NCBI GenBank assembly: GCA_035534615.1
Contig: DATLRO010000073.1
Coordinates: 24,529 to 88,528, forward strand
Origin: JAGWRA01 sp035534615
Lineage (GTDB): Bacteria > Acidobacteriota > Vicinamibacteria > Vicinamibacterales > CAVVIG01
DNA: 64,000 bases
Reading direction: 5' to 3'
The stretch's first letter is position 1. Each line of letters begins with the position of its first letter. The notes under the pieces were generated by a model, which had not been told where the DNA came from, ran no database searches, and worked only from the letters and a program-made list of their open reading frames with translations. Below are positions 7,640-18,469 of this stretch, piece after piece. A program made the position numbers and the translations under genes.

Positions 7640-8670
7640 TGCGGCTGCCGGAGTTCACCTACCACGCGCCGCGCACGCTGGCGGAGGCGGCGGCGCGGCT
7701 CGCCGCGGCCCCGGGCGACACGCTGCTGCTGGCCGGCGGCACCGACCTGCTGCCGAACATGAAGCGGCGGCAGCAGGTGCCGAAGGCGATCGTCGGCCTT
7801 CGTCACGTGGCGGAGCTGCAGCAGATCCGCGGCACCGGCGCGCTGCAGATCGGCGCCGGCGTCACGCTGACGCGGGTCGTCCGCGACCCGGCCGTCCGCG
7901 CGCACTACCCGGGTCTCTGGCAGGCCGCGGCCCAGATCGCGACGCCGCACCTGCGCAACATGGGGACGATCGGCGGCAACCTCTGCCTCGACACCCGCTG
8001 CACGTACTACGACCAGGGTCACGAATGGCGGAAGGCGATCGACTTCTGCCTCAAGAAGGACGGTCAGGTCTGCTGGGTGGCCCCGTCGAGCCCCCGGTGC
8101 CTGGCGGTGTCGTCGACCGACACGGCGCCGGCGCTGCTGGCGCTCGGTGCGAAGGTCCGGCTGGTCTCCACGGCGGGCGAGCGCGTCATCGACGTGGCGG
8201 ACCTCTACCGCAACGACGGCATCGCATACCTGACGCGGCGCCCCGACGAGATCCTGACCGACGTCCTGCTGCCAGACGCGGCCGGCTGGCGGAGCACGTA
8301 CTGGAAGCTGCGGCGGCGCGGCTCGTTCGATTTTCCGGTCCTGTCGGTGGCGGCGGCGGTCCGGCTCGACGCGGGCGGCCGCGTGGCCGAGGCGCGCCTC
8401 GTGCTGGGCGCGGTCGCGTCGCAGCCGCTGACGGCGGCACGGGCCGCCGGCGCGCTGCAGGGCCGCCCGCTCGACGACGACGCGATCGCCGAAGCGGCCG
8501 ACCTGGCGGCCGCCCTGGCGAAGCCGATGGACAACACCGACTTCACGCTCGTCTGGCGAAAGCGCGCGTCCCGCGAGTTCGTCGCCTACGCGCTGCGCGA
8601 ACTGCGCGGCGACGACATGCGGAACGTCCGCCTGCAGGTCGCCCGGCAGTCGCTCGACCACGTGGCCTGA
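7636..8670 (+). CDS. Molybdenum hydroxylase, FAD subunit with extra 4Fe-4S loop (HcrB-like)
   Basis: 344 residues. FAD-binding motifs LLAGGTDLLP (31-40) and ATPHLRNMGTIGGNLC (102-117), as in the CoxM/XdhB group. The unusual part is an insertion after the second motif that contains Cys122, 138, 146 and 155 (RCTYYDQ, FCLKKDG, VCWVAP, PRCLAVSS). This is the loop that binds a 4Fe-4S cluster in the beta subunit of 4-hydroxybenzoyl-CoA reductase and is absent from ordinary xanthine-oxidase relatives. That enzyme removes the phenolic hydroxyl of 4-hydroxybenzoyl-CoA using ferredoxin. Start codons ATG 7636 and ATG 7639 are both possible. Confidence 0.87.
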   Translation: MMRLPEFTYHAPRTLAEAAARLAAAPGDTLLLAGGTDLLPNMKRRQQVPKAIVGLRHVAELQQIRGTGALQIGAGVTLTRVVRDPAVRAHYPGLWQAAAQIATPHLRNMGTIGGNLCLDTRCTYYDQGHEWRKAIDFCLKKDGQVCWVAPSSPRCLAVSSTDTAPALLALGAKVRLVSTAGERVIDVADLYRNDGIAYLTRRPDEILTDVLLPDAAGWRSTYWKLRRRGSFDFPVLSVAAAVRLDAGGRVAEARLVLGAVASQPLTAARAAGALQGRPLDDDAIAEAADLAAALAKPMDNTDFTLVWRKRASREFVAYALRELRGDDMRNVRLQVARQSLDHVA

Positions 8671-8726
8671 GGCGCGCCGGCCCGGCCACGCGCAGCCCGG
8701 GCCGCCACGGGCGCCGCCGGCAGCTT

Positions 8727-9500
8727 ATGAACGCCGCTCACACTCCGTCTGCATCGTGGCCGGTCGGCCCGCCGGAAGAGCCGCTCTTCCTCGAGGGCCC
8801 GCAGTCCCGTCTGCGCGAGTTCCGCATGGTCCTGCGGATCATGCGGGAATTCATCCGCGGCTTCCGGGTGCTCCACTTCGTCGGGCCGTGCGTCACGGTG
8901 TTCGGGTCCGCCCGGTTCACGGAGACGGATCCCTACTACCAGCTCGCGCGGGACGTCGGACGACGCCTGAGCGAGGAGGGGTTCACGGTGATGACGGGCG
9001 GGGGCCCCGGCCTCATGGAAGCCGCCAATCGGGGCGCGCAGGAGGCCGGCGGCCCGTCGGTCGGCTGCGGCATCGTCCTGCCGGGCGAGCAGCGGCCCAA
9101 TCCGTACCTCGACCGGTGGCTGGCCGTGCGGTACTTCTTCGTGCGCAAGGTCATGCTGGTCAAGTACTCCTACGGGTTCGTGGTCATGCCGGGCGGGGTC
9201 GGCACGAGCGACGAGCTGTTCGAGGCGCTGACCCTCATGCAGACCGGCAAGATCCGCCATTTTCCGGTCGTGATCGTCGGACGGGCGTACTGGACCCAGC
9301 TGCTGGAACAGCTGCGGCGGATGGCGGCCGCCGGCACCATCGACGAGGCCGATCTCGGCCTCTTGCTGGTCACCGACTCGCCGGAGGAGGCGGCCACACA
9401 CATCGCGCGGCTCGTGGTCGAGCGGTTCGGCCTGCGGCGCCCGCGGCCGCGGCGGTCGCGGCTGCTCGGCGAATCGGCGCCGCTTCCCTGCCGGCAGTGA
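8727..9500 (+). CDS. LOG-family protein (TIGR00730-type Rossmann fold)
   Basis: 257 residues. The LOG/lysine-decarboxylase-like signature is complete: GGGPGLMEAANRGA and PGGVGTSDELFEALTLMQ. Enzymes of this group cleave nucleoside 5'-monophosphates at the glycosidic bond (cytokinin activation in plants); many bacterial members have an unknown substrate and are not lysine decarboxylases despite old annotations. About 45 residues precede the Rossmann core, giving the longer bacterial form. The last 25 residues are basic. It is separated from the FAD subunit gene by 56 nt and may be transcribed with it. Confidence 0.8.
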   Translation: MNAAHTPSASWPVGPPEEPLFLEGPQSRLREFRMVLRIMREFIRGFRVLHFVGPCVTVFGSARFTETDPYYQLARDVGRRLSEEGFTVMTGGGPGLMEAANRGAQEAGGPSVGCGIVLPGEQRPNPYLDRWLAVRYFFVRKVMLVKYSYGFVVMPGGVGTSDELFEALTLMQTGKIRHFPVVIVGRAYWTQLLEQLRRMAAAGTIDEADLGLLLVTDSPEEAATHIARLVVERFGLRRPRPRRSRLLGESAPLPCRQ

Positions 9501-9531
9501 CGTCCGCCGCCGGCGCCCTGGCGGGGGACGG

Positions 9532-9537
9532 TATACT
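9532..9537 (+). promoter_or_regulatory. Probable -10 box (TATACT) upstream of clpS
   Basis: TATACT is a near-consensus -10 hexamer in a GC-rich spacer. It would give a leader of about 200 nt that contains the tandem repeat before clpS. No good -35 element is seen. Confidence 0.4.
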
Positions 9538-9540
9538 GAG

Positions 9541-9710
9541 TACAGAAGTGCTCGGGCGCGCAGGCGCTCACGGGTGCGGGGGCCTTTGGATTTCGTAGCG
9601 TCGAGCTGCATCTCGGTCTCTGCCGGCGCTCCGGGCGCTCGGGGGCTCTTCGGATTTCGTAGCGCCGAGCCTCAGCTCGGCCTCTCCCGGCGCTCAGGCG
9701 CTCGGGGTTC
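9541..9710. repeat. Imperfect 64-bp tandem repeat with internal dyads
   Basis: Two copies of a unit beginning GGATTTCGTAGCG (9588 and 9652, period 64) and ending near GGCGCTC-GGGCGCTCGGGG, plus a partial copy before them (9549-9587). Inside copy two GCCGAGCCTCAGCTCGGC (9664-9681) is almost self-complementary; copy one has a degenerate version. It lies between the LOG gene and clpS. It looks like a dispersed, palindromic chromosomal repeat, not coding DNA. Confidence 0.7.
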
Positions 9711-9740
9711 GGACGGCGGTCGGATTCAGGCGGACTTCCT

Positions 9741-10055
9741 GTGGCTGACGAAACGCGGCAACCTGGCAGCGGCACGCTCGAGCGCACGAAACCGGACGTG
9801 CGCGAGCCGGTGCTGTACAAGGTCGTGCTGCACAACGACGACTACACGACGATGGAGTTCGTCATCCGCATTTTGGAAGAGGTGTTCCTGAAGCCGCCGG
9901 CCGAGGCGTATCGGATCATGATGGCGGTGCACACGCAGGGCCGGGGGCAATGCGGCGTCTATCCGTTCGAGATTGCCGAGACGAAGGTCGCCACGGTGCA
10001 CGACCTCGCGCGCGAGCACGGCTTCCCGCTGCGCGCGAGCGCCGAACCGGAGTAG
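9741..10055 (+). CDS. clpS: ATP-dependent Clp protease adaptor ClpS
   Basis: 104 residues. The core VVLHNDDYTTMEFVIRILEEVF matches the ClpS N-degron binding region, and VHTQGRGQCGVYPFEIAETK the second conserved block. ClpS docks on the N-domain of ClpA and delivers substrates with bulky N-terminal residues. About 22 unstructured residues precede the fold, as usual. GTG start at 9741. clpA follows 10 nt after the stop, so the adaptor and its unfoldase are made together. Confidence 0.95.
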   Translation: MADETRQPGSGTLERTKPDVREPVLYKVVLHNDDYTTMEFVIRILEEVFLKPPAEAYRIMMAVHTQGRGQCGVYPFEIAETKVATVHDLAREHGFPLRASAEPE

Positions 10056-10065
10056 CGTCGAACAC

Positions 10066-12369
<2,304 letters not shown>

Positions 12370-12429
12370 CGCGCGTCCGCCGGCGCGCGCCGTCCCCGCC
12401 CGGTCGGGCGCCCCGCCGGCAGTCCCCCT

Positions 12430-12458
12430 TTGGGCGGATGCGCCGCCGGTGGTAGCAT
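12430..12458 (+). promoter_or_regulatory. Promoter of the metallo-beta-lactamase-fold gene
   Basis: TTGGGC (12430-12435), 17 nt, TAGCAT (12453-12458), then 7 nt to the ATG at 12466. Good spacing and consistent with a leaderless message. Confidence 0.55.
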
Positions 12459-12465
12459 CGCGGCC

Positions 12466-13413
12466 ATGCGAATCAAGACGCTGCTCCTGGCCGGCCTGAC
12501 CGCTCTTTCTTCCGTCTTCCTCTCCGCCGCCCAGCTGCCCCGGCCGCCGCTGTTCACCCTCCACCATGTGGGCGACGGCGTCTGGGCCGCCATCGCTCCC
12601 GACGGCAGCAAGGCGGGCGCGAACACGGGATTCGTGATCGGGCAGGACGGCGTCGCGGTGATTGATTCCTTCCAGAACGTGGACGCCGCCCGGGACCTGC
12701 TGGCCGACATCCGGAAACGGACCAGCCTGCCGATCCGCTTCCTCGTGAACACGCACTACCACCTCGACCACATGACCGGCAACGGCGTCTTCGCCGCGGC
12801 CGGCGCCGTCATCCTGGCCAACAGGCACGTCCGCGCCTGGGCGCACACGGAGAACCTGAAGTTCTTCGGCCCCTCCCCCACCGCCGCCGATCGCGCCCGC
12901 GTCGCCGCGATCGTGCTGCCGAGCGTGGTCTACGGCAGCGGCATCGACCTCTACCTCGGCAAGCGCGAACTGCTCGTCCGCCACATGCCGGGCCACACGG
13001 GCAGCGACTCGGTCATCATCGTTCCCGATGCGAACGTCGTCTTCACCGGCGACCTGCTGTGGAACACCCACCTCCCCAACCTGATTGATGCCTCCACGAA
13101 GCCGTGGATCCAGTCACTCGACACGCTCGGCGCCAGATACCCGACCGCGACGTTCGTGCCCGGGCACGGCGACGTGGCGCGACTGGCCAATCTTCAGGCC
13201 TTCCGGGGCTACCTCGTGTCGCTGCGCGAGGCGGTCGCCAGCGGCCTCGCGCACGGCCAGTCGGGCGCGGCGCTCGTCGCCGCCCTGACGCCGGCACTCG
13301 AGCGGAAATACGGCTCCTGGGGATTCTTCCAGTACTTCCTGAAGCCTGACATCCTGCTGACCGCTGAAGAGCTCCAGGGCCGGAAGCGCCTTCCGGGCGG
13401 CAGGGTCAACTAG
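12466..13413 (+). CDS. Exported metallo-beta-lactamase-fold hydrolase
   Basis: 315 residues. Signal peptide at 1-22 (LLLAGLTALSSVFLSAAQ), so the enzyme acts in the periplasm. The two-zinc site is complete: THYHLDH (His97, His99, Asp101, His102), PGHTGSD for the third ligand set, FTGD for the bridging Asp, and VPGHGD near 236. The fold family covers beta-lactamases, thiol hydrolases and sulfatases; the sequence does not tell which. Start chosen by the -10 box and the signal peptide. A 270-base spacer follows. Confidence 0.82.
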   Translation: MRIKTLLLAGLTALSSVFLSAAQLPRPPLFTLHHVGDGVWAAIAPDGSKAGANTGFVIGQDGVAVIDSFQNVDAARDLLADIRKRTSLPIRFLVNTHYHLDHMTGNGVFAAAGAVILANRHVRAWAHTENLKFFGPSPTAADRARVAAIVLPSVVYGSGIDLYLGKRELLVRHMPGHTGSDSVIIVPDANVVFTGDLLWNTHLPNLIDASTKPWIQSLDTLGARYPTATFVPGHGDVARLANLQAFRGYLVSLREAVASGLAHGQSGAALVAALTPALERKYGSWGFFQYFLKPDILLTAEELQGRKRLPGGRVN

Positions 13414-13683
13414 CGTCGGCGCACGCGGGTGTGGACGGCACGGACGCGTGCCGAACGGGGCGGATTGTGTCGGATGAGGTCGAAGCGGGCGCGCGGTGCG
13501 CCAGACGGGAGCGAGCGACCGATCGGGACCTGGAGAGCGCCCGGTCAGCGGCCGAGCCCGGGCACAAACGTCCGGCGTCGCGGCCGCCGGACACACCCCG
13601 GCATTCCCACGACACCCGGCCGGACGTGACGGACCGCACCAGGCTCAGCGGCCGGAGGCCCGGCGCATGAGGGGCGGTCGTGG
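13414..13683. other. Intergenic spacer, nothing recognised
   Basis: 270 GC-rich bases between two convergent genes. All frames give arginine-rich translations without domain similarity, and no promoter or clear terminator stands out. Confidence 0.4.
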
Positions 13684-13860
13684 TCAGTTGACCGCGACGG
13701 ACCTGGGCTGCGCTGTCTTCGCCTGTTCGCTGGCGGCCGCCGCCTGCACCTGCTGGCGGATCTGCTGCTGCAGCCACGCGACCGGCTGCGGCTGAACCGC
13801 GAGGAAGGCCTGCCATTCGGCGTCGTTGAGGGGCACGCAGATGACTCGTTCCATGACCAT
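13684..13860 (-). CDS. Small protein of unknown function
   Basis: 58 residues, not recognised. The start ATG at 13860 has AAGGAG at 5-6 nt and a promoter further up. A short beta-like N-terminus (ERVICVPL) is followed by NDAEWQAFLAVQPQPVAWLQQQIRQQVQ, which reads as an amphipathic, Gln-rich helix. No membrane segment or cysteine cluster apart from one Cys. It is followed downstream by the end of the MBL-fold gene on the other strand. Regular base composition and good initiation signals argue that it is real. Confidence 0.55.
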   Translation of the reverse strand: MVMERVICVPLNDAEWQAFLAVQPQPVAWLQQQIRQQVQAAAASEQAKTAQPRSVAVN

Positions 13861-13880
13861 GCTGACTCCTTCGAGAGCCA

Positions 13881-13908
13881 AGAGTACCCGTCCCCGTCCC
13901 GTGTTCAA
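13881..13908 (-). promoter_or_regulatory. Promoter of the 58-residue protein gene
   Basis: On the minus strand TTGAAC (13908-13903), 16 nt, TACTCT (13886-13881), with a short leader holding AAGGAG before the ATG at 13860. Confidence 0.5.
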
Positions 13909-13942
13909 AATAGAATGATCGCATGGCATCCATCTGTGATGC

Positions 13943-14908
13943 TTATGCCTTGTGGCGCGCGGCGCCGGCGGGGGCGGCCGCGACCCGTGGCCGGAACCGG
14001 CCGGGCGGGGGCGACAGCCGCAGCTGGCCGCGGATCGCCTCGAAGCTCCGCAGCGCCTCCTGTACCATCCGCGGCACCCGGTTCGTCCGGGGATAGACCC
14101 AGCCCGTCTGGCGGACGAGCTGCTCGTCCTGGATCCTGGCGCAGAAGAACTGGCGGCTGTGCACCTCGCGCGCCACGGCCAGGTACGGCAGGATGCTGAT
14201 GCCGAGCCCCGCCCGCACCATCGCCTTGATGATCTCGACGTTTTCCGTGTCCATGACGATGGTCGGTTCGATCTTGGCGCGCAGGAAGAAGGCCTCGATT
14301 ACGCGGCGGGTGTTCGAGCCGACCTCGAACAGCACGAACGGCTGATCCGCCAGGTCGGCCGGCGCGATCCGCCGCCGGCGCGACAGCGGGTGGTTCACCG
14401 CCGTGACGAGCAGCAGCTCCTCCTTCAGCACCGGAATCGTCACCAGGTCCGGCTCGTCGATCGGCAGCGTCAGCAGGCCGCAGTCAATCGTCCCCGCCCG
14501 GAGCTCGCGGATCGACTTCTCGGTCAGCCCGGCCGACACGCGCACGTCGGCGTGGCGGTGCACGCGGTGGAAATGCCGCAGGAGCGGCGGAAAGACATAA
14601 ATGCAGACCGTCATGCCGCCGGCCAGCCGCAGCGTGCCGCGCAGTTCACCCGTCCGGTCGGTGAGCGCCCCGACCGTGTCCTTCAGGTCCTGAAAGATCC
14701 GGTGGCTCATCTGCAGCAGCGCTTCGCCGGCGGGCGTCATCTTCACCTGCCGGCCGATCCGCAGGAACAGCGGCTCGTTCAGTTCCTCCTCCAGCAGCAG
14801 GATCTGGCGGCTGATGGCCGACTGCGACACGTGCAGCTTCCGGCCCGAGCCGGTGAACGACCCGGTTTCGGCGATCGCCTGCAGAATTTCGAGCTGGCGC
14901 AGATCCAC
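13943..14908 (-). CDS. LysR-family transcription regulator
   Basis: 321 residues. Winged HTH at 1-60 (LEILQAIAETGSFTGSGRKLHVSQSAISRQI), followed by a periplasmic-binding-protein-like effector domain (about 90-295). The last 25 residues are a Pro/Ala/Arg tail outside the fold. GTG at 14908 with GGAAGGAG upstream. It lies 48 nt downstream of an MFS transporter gene on the same strand, so the two are probably co-transcribed, and it likely adjusts transporter expression to the transported acid. Confidence 0.87.
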   Translation of the reverse strand: MDLRQLEILQAIAETGSFTGSGRKLHVSQSAISRQILLLEEELNEPLFLRIGRQVKMTPAGEALLQMSHRIFQDLKDTVGALTDRTGELRGTLRLAGGMTVCIYVFPPLLRHFHRVHRHADVRVSAGLTEKSIRELRAGTIDCGLLTLPIDEPDLVTIPVLKEELLLVTAVNHPLSRRRRIAPADLADQPFVLFEVGSNTRRVIEAFFLRAKIEPTIVMDTENVEIIKAMVRAGLGISILPYLAVAREVHSRQFFCARIQDEQLVRQTGWVYPRTNRVPRMVQEALRSFEAIRGQLRLSPPPGRFRPRVAAAPAGAARHKA

Positions 14909-14956
14909 GGAGGGACTCCTTCCCAGGCCTGGCGCCGCGGCCGGACGCGCGACCGG

Positions 14957-16174
14957 TCAGTGCGCCTTGCGGAACGACACGCCTTTCGCTTCCGGCCCCA
15001 GCCCGATCACGAACATCCCGACGATCAGGACGAGCGACGCGAGCAGGCCCATCGACTGGGCGTAGGTCAGGTGCTCGGCGAGCAGCGCCTCGAGGTAGGT
15101 GATGCTCGATGCGATCAGCACGCCGAGCTGGTACGCGAAGCCGGGGAAGAAGGCGCGCAGCGAACCGGGCGACAGCTCGTTGATGTGCGCGGGAATGACG
15201 CCCCAGGCGCCCTGCACCATGAACTGCATGAGGAACGCGCCGAGCACGATGAGCGGCGTGCCGGGCGCGAACACCCACAGGGGGACGAGCACCAGCGCAC
15301 AGACGACGGCGGTCACCATCGCCTTCCGCCGCCCGCCGCGGTCCGAGAACAGGCCGAAGATCAGGCCGCCGAGAATGGCGCCGACCATCGAGATGATCGT
15401 GATCGTCGCCGTGGCTTCGGGGCTGAAGTGGCGCTGCTGCTGCAGGTACGTCGGATACATGTCCTGCGTGCCGTGCGAGATCATGTTCATCATCGCCATC
15501 AGCAGCACCAGGTACAGGAACAGCTTCCAGTGGCTGGCGATCTCGCGGCCGTACGCGCGCCAGTCCGTGGTCTTGTGCTCCTGCCAGGACTCCGGCTCCT
15601 GGACCTTCACCATCACCCACAGCGACAGCAGCGCCGGCAGCCCCCCGATGAAGAACAGCACGCGCCAGCCGTAGACGGGGAACACCGTGAAGTACATCAC
15701 GGCCGCCAGCAGGTACCCGAGGGCGTAGCCTTCCTGCAGCAGTCCCGACAGCAGACCGCGCCACTTGACCGGCACCGTCTCCATCACCAGCGACGCCCCG
15801 ACGCCCCACTCCCCGCCCATGCCGATGCCGAACAGCAGCCGGAGGATCAGGAACGTCGTGTAGTTGGGCGCCAGTCCCGACAGCACTTCGACGATGGAGT
15901 AGAAGATGATGACGCCGACCATCGGCACGCGGCGGCCCCAGCGATCGGCGATCACGCCGAAGACGAACGCCCCGACGGGGCGGGTGGCGAGGCTGGCGGT
16001 CAGCGCCAGCGCGATGTCGGCCCGCGAGACGTGGAAATCCTTCGCCACGGCGCTCAGCACCATGACGAGGATGAAGAAATCGAAGGCGTCGAGGGTCCAG
16101 CCGAGAAAGCCGGCCAGCACCGCATTGCGCTGGTTCGCCCGCTCGGCGGCGGTCGCGGCCACGGAGGTAGTCAT
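14957..16174 (-). CDS. MFS transporter, sialate/lactate:H+ symporter (SHS)-like
   Basis: 405 residues with about twelve membrane helices. FLGWTLDAFDFFILVMVL in helix 1, RPVGAFVFGVIADRWGRR in the loop 2-3 motif, and GIGMGGEWGVGASLVME in helix 4 match the NanT/JEN1 group of monocarboxylate or sialate proton symporters. The cytosolic half-link GLFSDRGGRRKA repeats motif A in the second half. Start ATG at 16174 with GGGAG upstream. No sialic-acid catabolic gene is nearby, so a small organic acid is the safer guess. Confidence 0.82.
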   Translation of the reverse strand: MTTSVAATAAERANQRNAVLAGFLGWTLDAFDFFILVMVLSAVAKDFHVSRADIALALTASLATRPVGAFVFGVIADRWGRRVPMVGVIIFYSIVEVLSGLAPNYTTFLILRLLFGIGMGGEWGVGASLVMETVPVKWRGLLSGLLQEGYALGYLLAAVMYFTVFPVYGWRVLFFIGGLPALLSLWVMVKVQEPESWQEHKTTDWRAYGREIASHWKLFLYLVLLMAMMNMISHGTQDMYPTYLQQQRHFSPEATATITIISMVGAILGGLIFGLFSDRGGRRKAMVTAVVCALVLVPLWVFAPGTPLIVLGAFLMQFMVQGAWGVIPAHINELSPGSLRAFFPGFAYQLGVLIASSITYLEALLAEHLTYAQSMGLLASLVLIVGMFVIGLGPEAKGVSFRKAH

Positions 16175-16320
16175 GGAGGATCTCCCGGAGACGAGGCGCC
16201 CGACGTCCCCTCTCGCCGGTCGGGCGCTGCCGGGACGACGATGACACGGCCGCTTGCCAGCGAAGGATAGGACGCGCCCGGCATCAGTGCAAGAGAAAAC
16301 CGCGGTCTCCGCGCCCGTGG

Positions 16321-16326
16321 TATCGT
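16321..16326 (+). promoter_or_regulatory. Possible -10 box (TATCGT) of the molybdopterin oxidoreductase gene
   Basis: TATCGT ends 6 nt before the ATG at 16333. The match is weak and no -35 element is evident. Confidence 0.35.
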
Positions 16327-16332
16327 ACGCGG

Positions 16333-18369
16333 ATGAGCGCGCCTCCACCCCGCCGGCACGGCGGCCCCGCGTCCACCGTCGACACCGCCTGCCCGCTCGA
16401 CTGTCCGGATGGCTGCAGCCTCGCGGTCACGGCGCAGCACGGCCGCGTGCTCGCGCTCGACGGCTCGCAGCGGAACCCGGTGACCGGCGGCTACATCTGC
16501 GCGAAGGTCCGCCGCTTCGCGCAGCGCGTCGACGGAGCGGATCGACTGCGGCATCCGGCCGTCCGGATGGGCGCCAAGGGCGAGGGGCGGTTCAGCCGCG
16601 TGACCTGGGACGAGGCGCTGGACCTGATTGCGACCCGGATGCAGGAGGTCCGCACCCGCTGGGGCGGCGAGGCGATCCTGCCGTTTTCCTACGGTGGCTC
16701 GAACGGCCTGCTGACGCAGGACACGGCCGACGCGCAGCTCTGGCGGCGGTTCGGCACCTCGCGTCTGGCGCGCACGGTGTGCGCGGCGCCGACCGGCGCC
16801 GCCAACCAGGCGCTGTACGGCAAGATGCCGTCGGTCTCCTACGAGGATTTCGTCCACGCCCGCCTGCTGGTGCTGTGGGGCGTCAATCCGTCGGTCTCGG
16901 GCATCCATCTGGTGCCGTACGTCCGCGAAGCCCAGCGGCACGGCGCCCGCCTGGTCGTCATCGATCCCCGCCGCACGCCGCTCGCCCGGCTCGCCGACCT
17001 CCACCTGCCGGTGCGTCCCGGCACCGACGTCGCGGTCGCGCTCGCGGTCCACCGGCACCTGTTCGAACAGGGGGCGGCCGACCGGCGGTTTCTGGACGCG
17101 CACACGCGCGGCGCCGAGGCGCTGCGGGCGCGCGCCGAACCGTGGACCGTCGCCAGGGCGGCCGAGGTCTCCGGCCTCGATCCGGCCCACCTCGAGACCT
17201 TTGCCGGCTGGTACGCCAGCAGTTCGCCGGCGCTCATCCGCTGCGGCTGGGGCCTCGAGCGGAACCGCAACGGCGGCAACGCCGCCCTGGCGGTGCTGGC
17301 GCTGCCGGCGGTCGGCGGCAAGTTCGGCGTGCGCGGCGGCGGGTACACGATGAGCAACTCCTCCGCCTGGGGCATCGAGCGGACCTGGATCGGCGACGAG
17401 GAGCCGGACACGCGCCTGGTGAACATGAACCGGCTGGGGCACGCGCTGACGGCGGCCGACGATCCGCCGGTCAAGCTGCTGTTCGTCTACAACAGCAATC
17501 CGGCGGCCACGATTCCCCACCAGGATCTCGTGCTGCGCGGCCTGGCGCGCGACGATCTCTTCACCGTCGTGTTCGACCAGGTGATGACCGACACGGCCTT
17601 GTACGCCGATGTCGTCCTGCCGGCAACGACCTTCCTCGAGCATTACGACCTGGTGCGCGCCTACGGCCCGATCCACCTGCAGGTCGGCCATCCGGTCATC
17701 GATGCCGTCGGCGAGGCCAGGCCGAATCCTGACGTGTTCAGCGAACTGTGCGGGCGCCTCGGCCTGCAGCTCGACGGCGACCCGGCCAGCGAAATCGACC
17801 TGCTGCTGACGGTGCTCGACCGGCTGCCCGGCTCGCTCGGCCACGACCTCCGGCAGGACCGGCAGCCGGTCCCCGCATTCGGCGCGGCGCCGATTCAGTT
17901 CGTGGACGTGTTTCCGCGGACGCCGGACGGCAAGGTCGACCTGTTCCCCGAGGCGCTCGAGGCGGCGGCGCCCGCCGGGCTGTACCGCTATCAGCCGGAC
18001 CCGGCGTCCGATCGCTATCCGCTGGCGCTGATCTCGCCGGCCAGCGACCGGACCATCAGCTCGACGCTCGGCGAGCTCCCGCGGCCGGACGTCAAGCTGC
18101 TCATGCACCCGGACGACGCCGCGAGCCGCGGCCTGGACGAGGGCGACCTGGTGCGGGTGTTCAACGATCTCGGGGAAGTGCGCTGTCCGCTCGGCGTCTC
18201 GCCGCTGCTCCGGCCCGGGGTGGTGAGCCTGCCCAAGGGGCTGTGGCGGCGCAGCACGGCCAACGGCCGGACCGCGACGGCGCTGGTGCCCGACACGCTG
18301 ACCGACCTCGGCGGCGGCGCGTGCTTCAACGACGCCCGGGTCCAGGTCGCCTCGGTGCCGACCGCGTAA
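16333..18369 (+). CDS. Molybdopterin oxidoreductase of the DMSO-reductase superfamily
   Basis: 678 residues. An N-terminal 4Fe-4S site is formed by Cys20, Cys24, Cys28 and Cys56 (CPLDCPDGC, YICAK); then the bis-MGD-binding domains, and a C-terminal Molydop-binding domain from about residue 555 (ISPASDRTISSTLG ... NDLGEVRCPLGVSP). Cys150 in TVCAAPTGAANQ is a candidate molybdenum ligand but this is not certain. No twin-arginine signal peptide is visible, so it is probably cytoplasmic. No electron-transfer subunit is adjacent, which is typical of the soluble single-subunit members whose substrate is unknown. Confidence 0.85.
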   Translation: MSAPPPRRHGGPASTVDTACPLDCPDGCSLAVTAQHGRVLALDGSQRNPVTGGYICAKVRRFAQRVDGADRLRHPAVRMGAKGEGRFSRVTWDEALDLIATRMQEVRTRWGGEAILPFSYGGSNGLLTQDTADAQLWRRFGTSRLARTVCAAPTGAANQALYGKMPSVSYEDFVHARLLVLWGVNPSVSGIHLVPYVREAQRHGARLVVIDPRRTPLARLADLHLPVRPGTDVAVALAVHRHLFEQGAADRRFLDAHTRGAEALRARAEPWTVARAAEVSGLDPAHLETFAGWYASSSPALIRCGWGLERNRNGGNAALAVLALPAVGGKFGVRGGGYTMSNSSAWGIERTWIGDEEPDTRLVNMNRLGHALTAADDPPVKLLFVYNSNPAATIPHQDLVLRGLARDDLFTVVFDQVMTDTALYADVVLPATTFLEHYDLVRAYGPIHLQVGHPVIDAVGEARPNPDVFSELCGRLGLQLDGDPASEIDLLLTVLDRLPGSLGHDLRQDRQPVPAFGAAPIQFVDVFPRTPDGKVDLFPEALEAAAPAGLYRYQPDPASDRYPLALISPASDRTISSTLGELPRPDVKLLMHPDDAASRGLDEGDLVRVFNDLGEVRCPLGVSPLLRPGVVSLPKGLWRRSTANGRTATALVPDTLTDLGGGACFNDARVQVASVPTA

Positions 18370-18469
18370 GGCGTGCCGATCGTCGCCACGCACGTCCCGT
18401 CGCGGCCCCCCCGCCGGCCGCCTCCCGCCGGCCCCGCGGCCCGATCACCGGCAGCCGTCCCGCCCGGGA

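Noticed and set aside
8727..9500. Lysine decarboxylase
   Set aside because: The PGGVGT motif belongs to LOG-type nucleotide hydrolases; the lysine decarboxylase label for this family is an old misannotation.
9541..9710. Insertion-sequence remnant
   Set aside because: No transposase fragment, no terminal inverted repeats and no target duplication; it reads as a tandem repeat.
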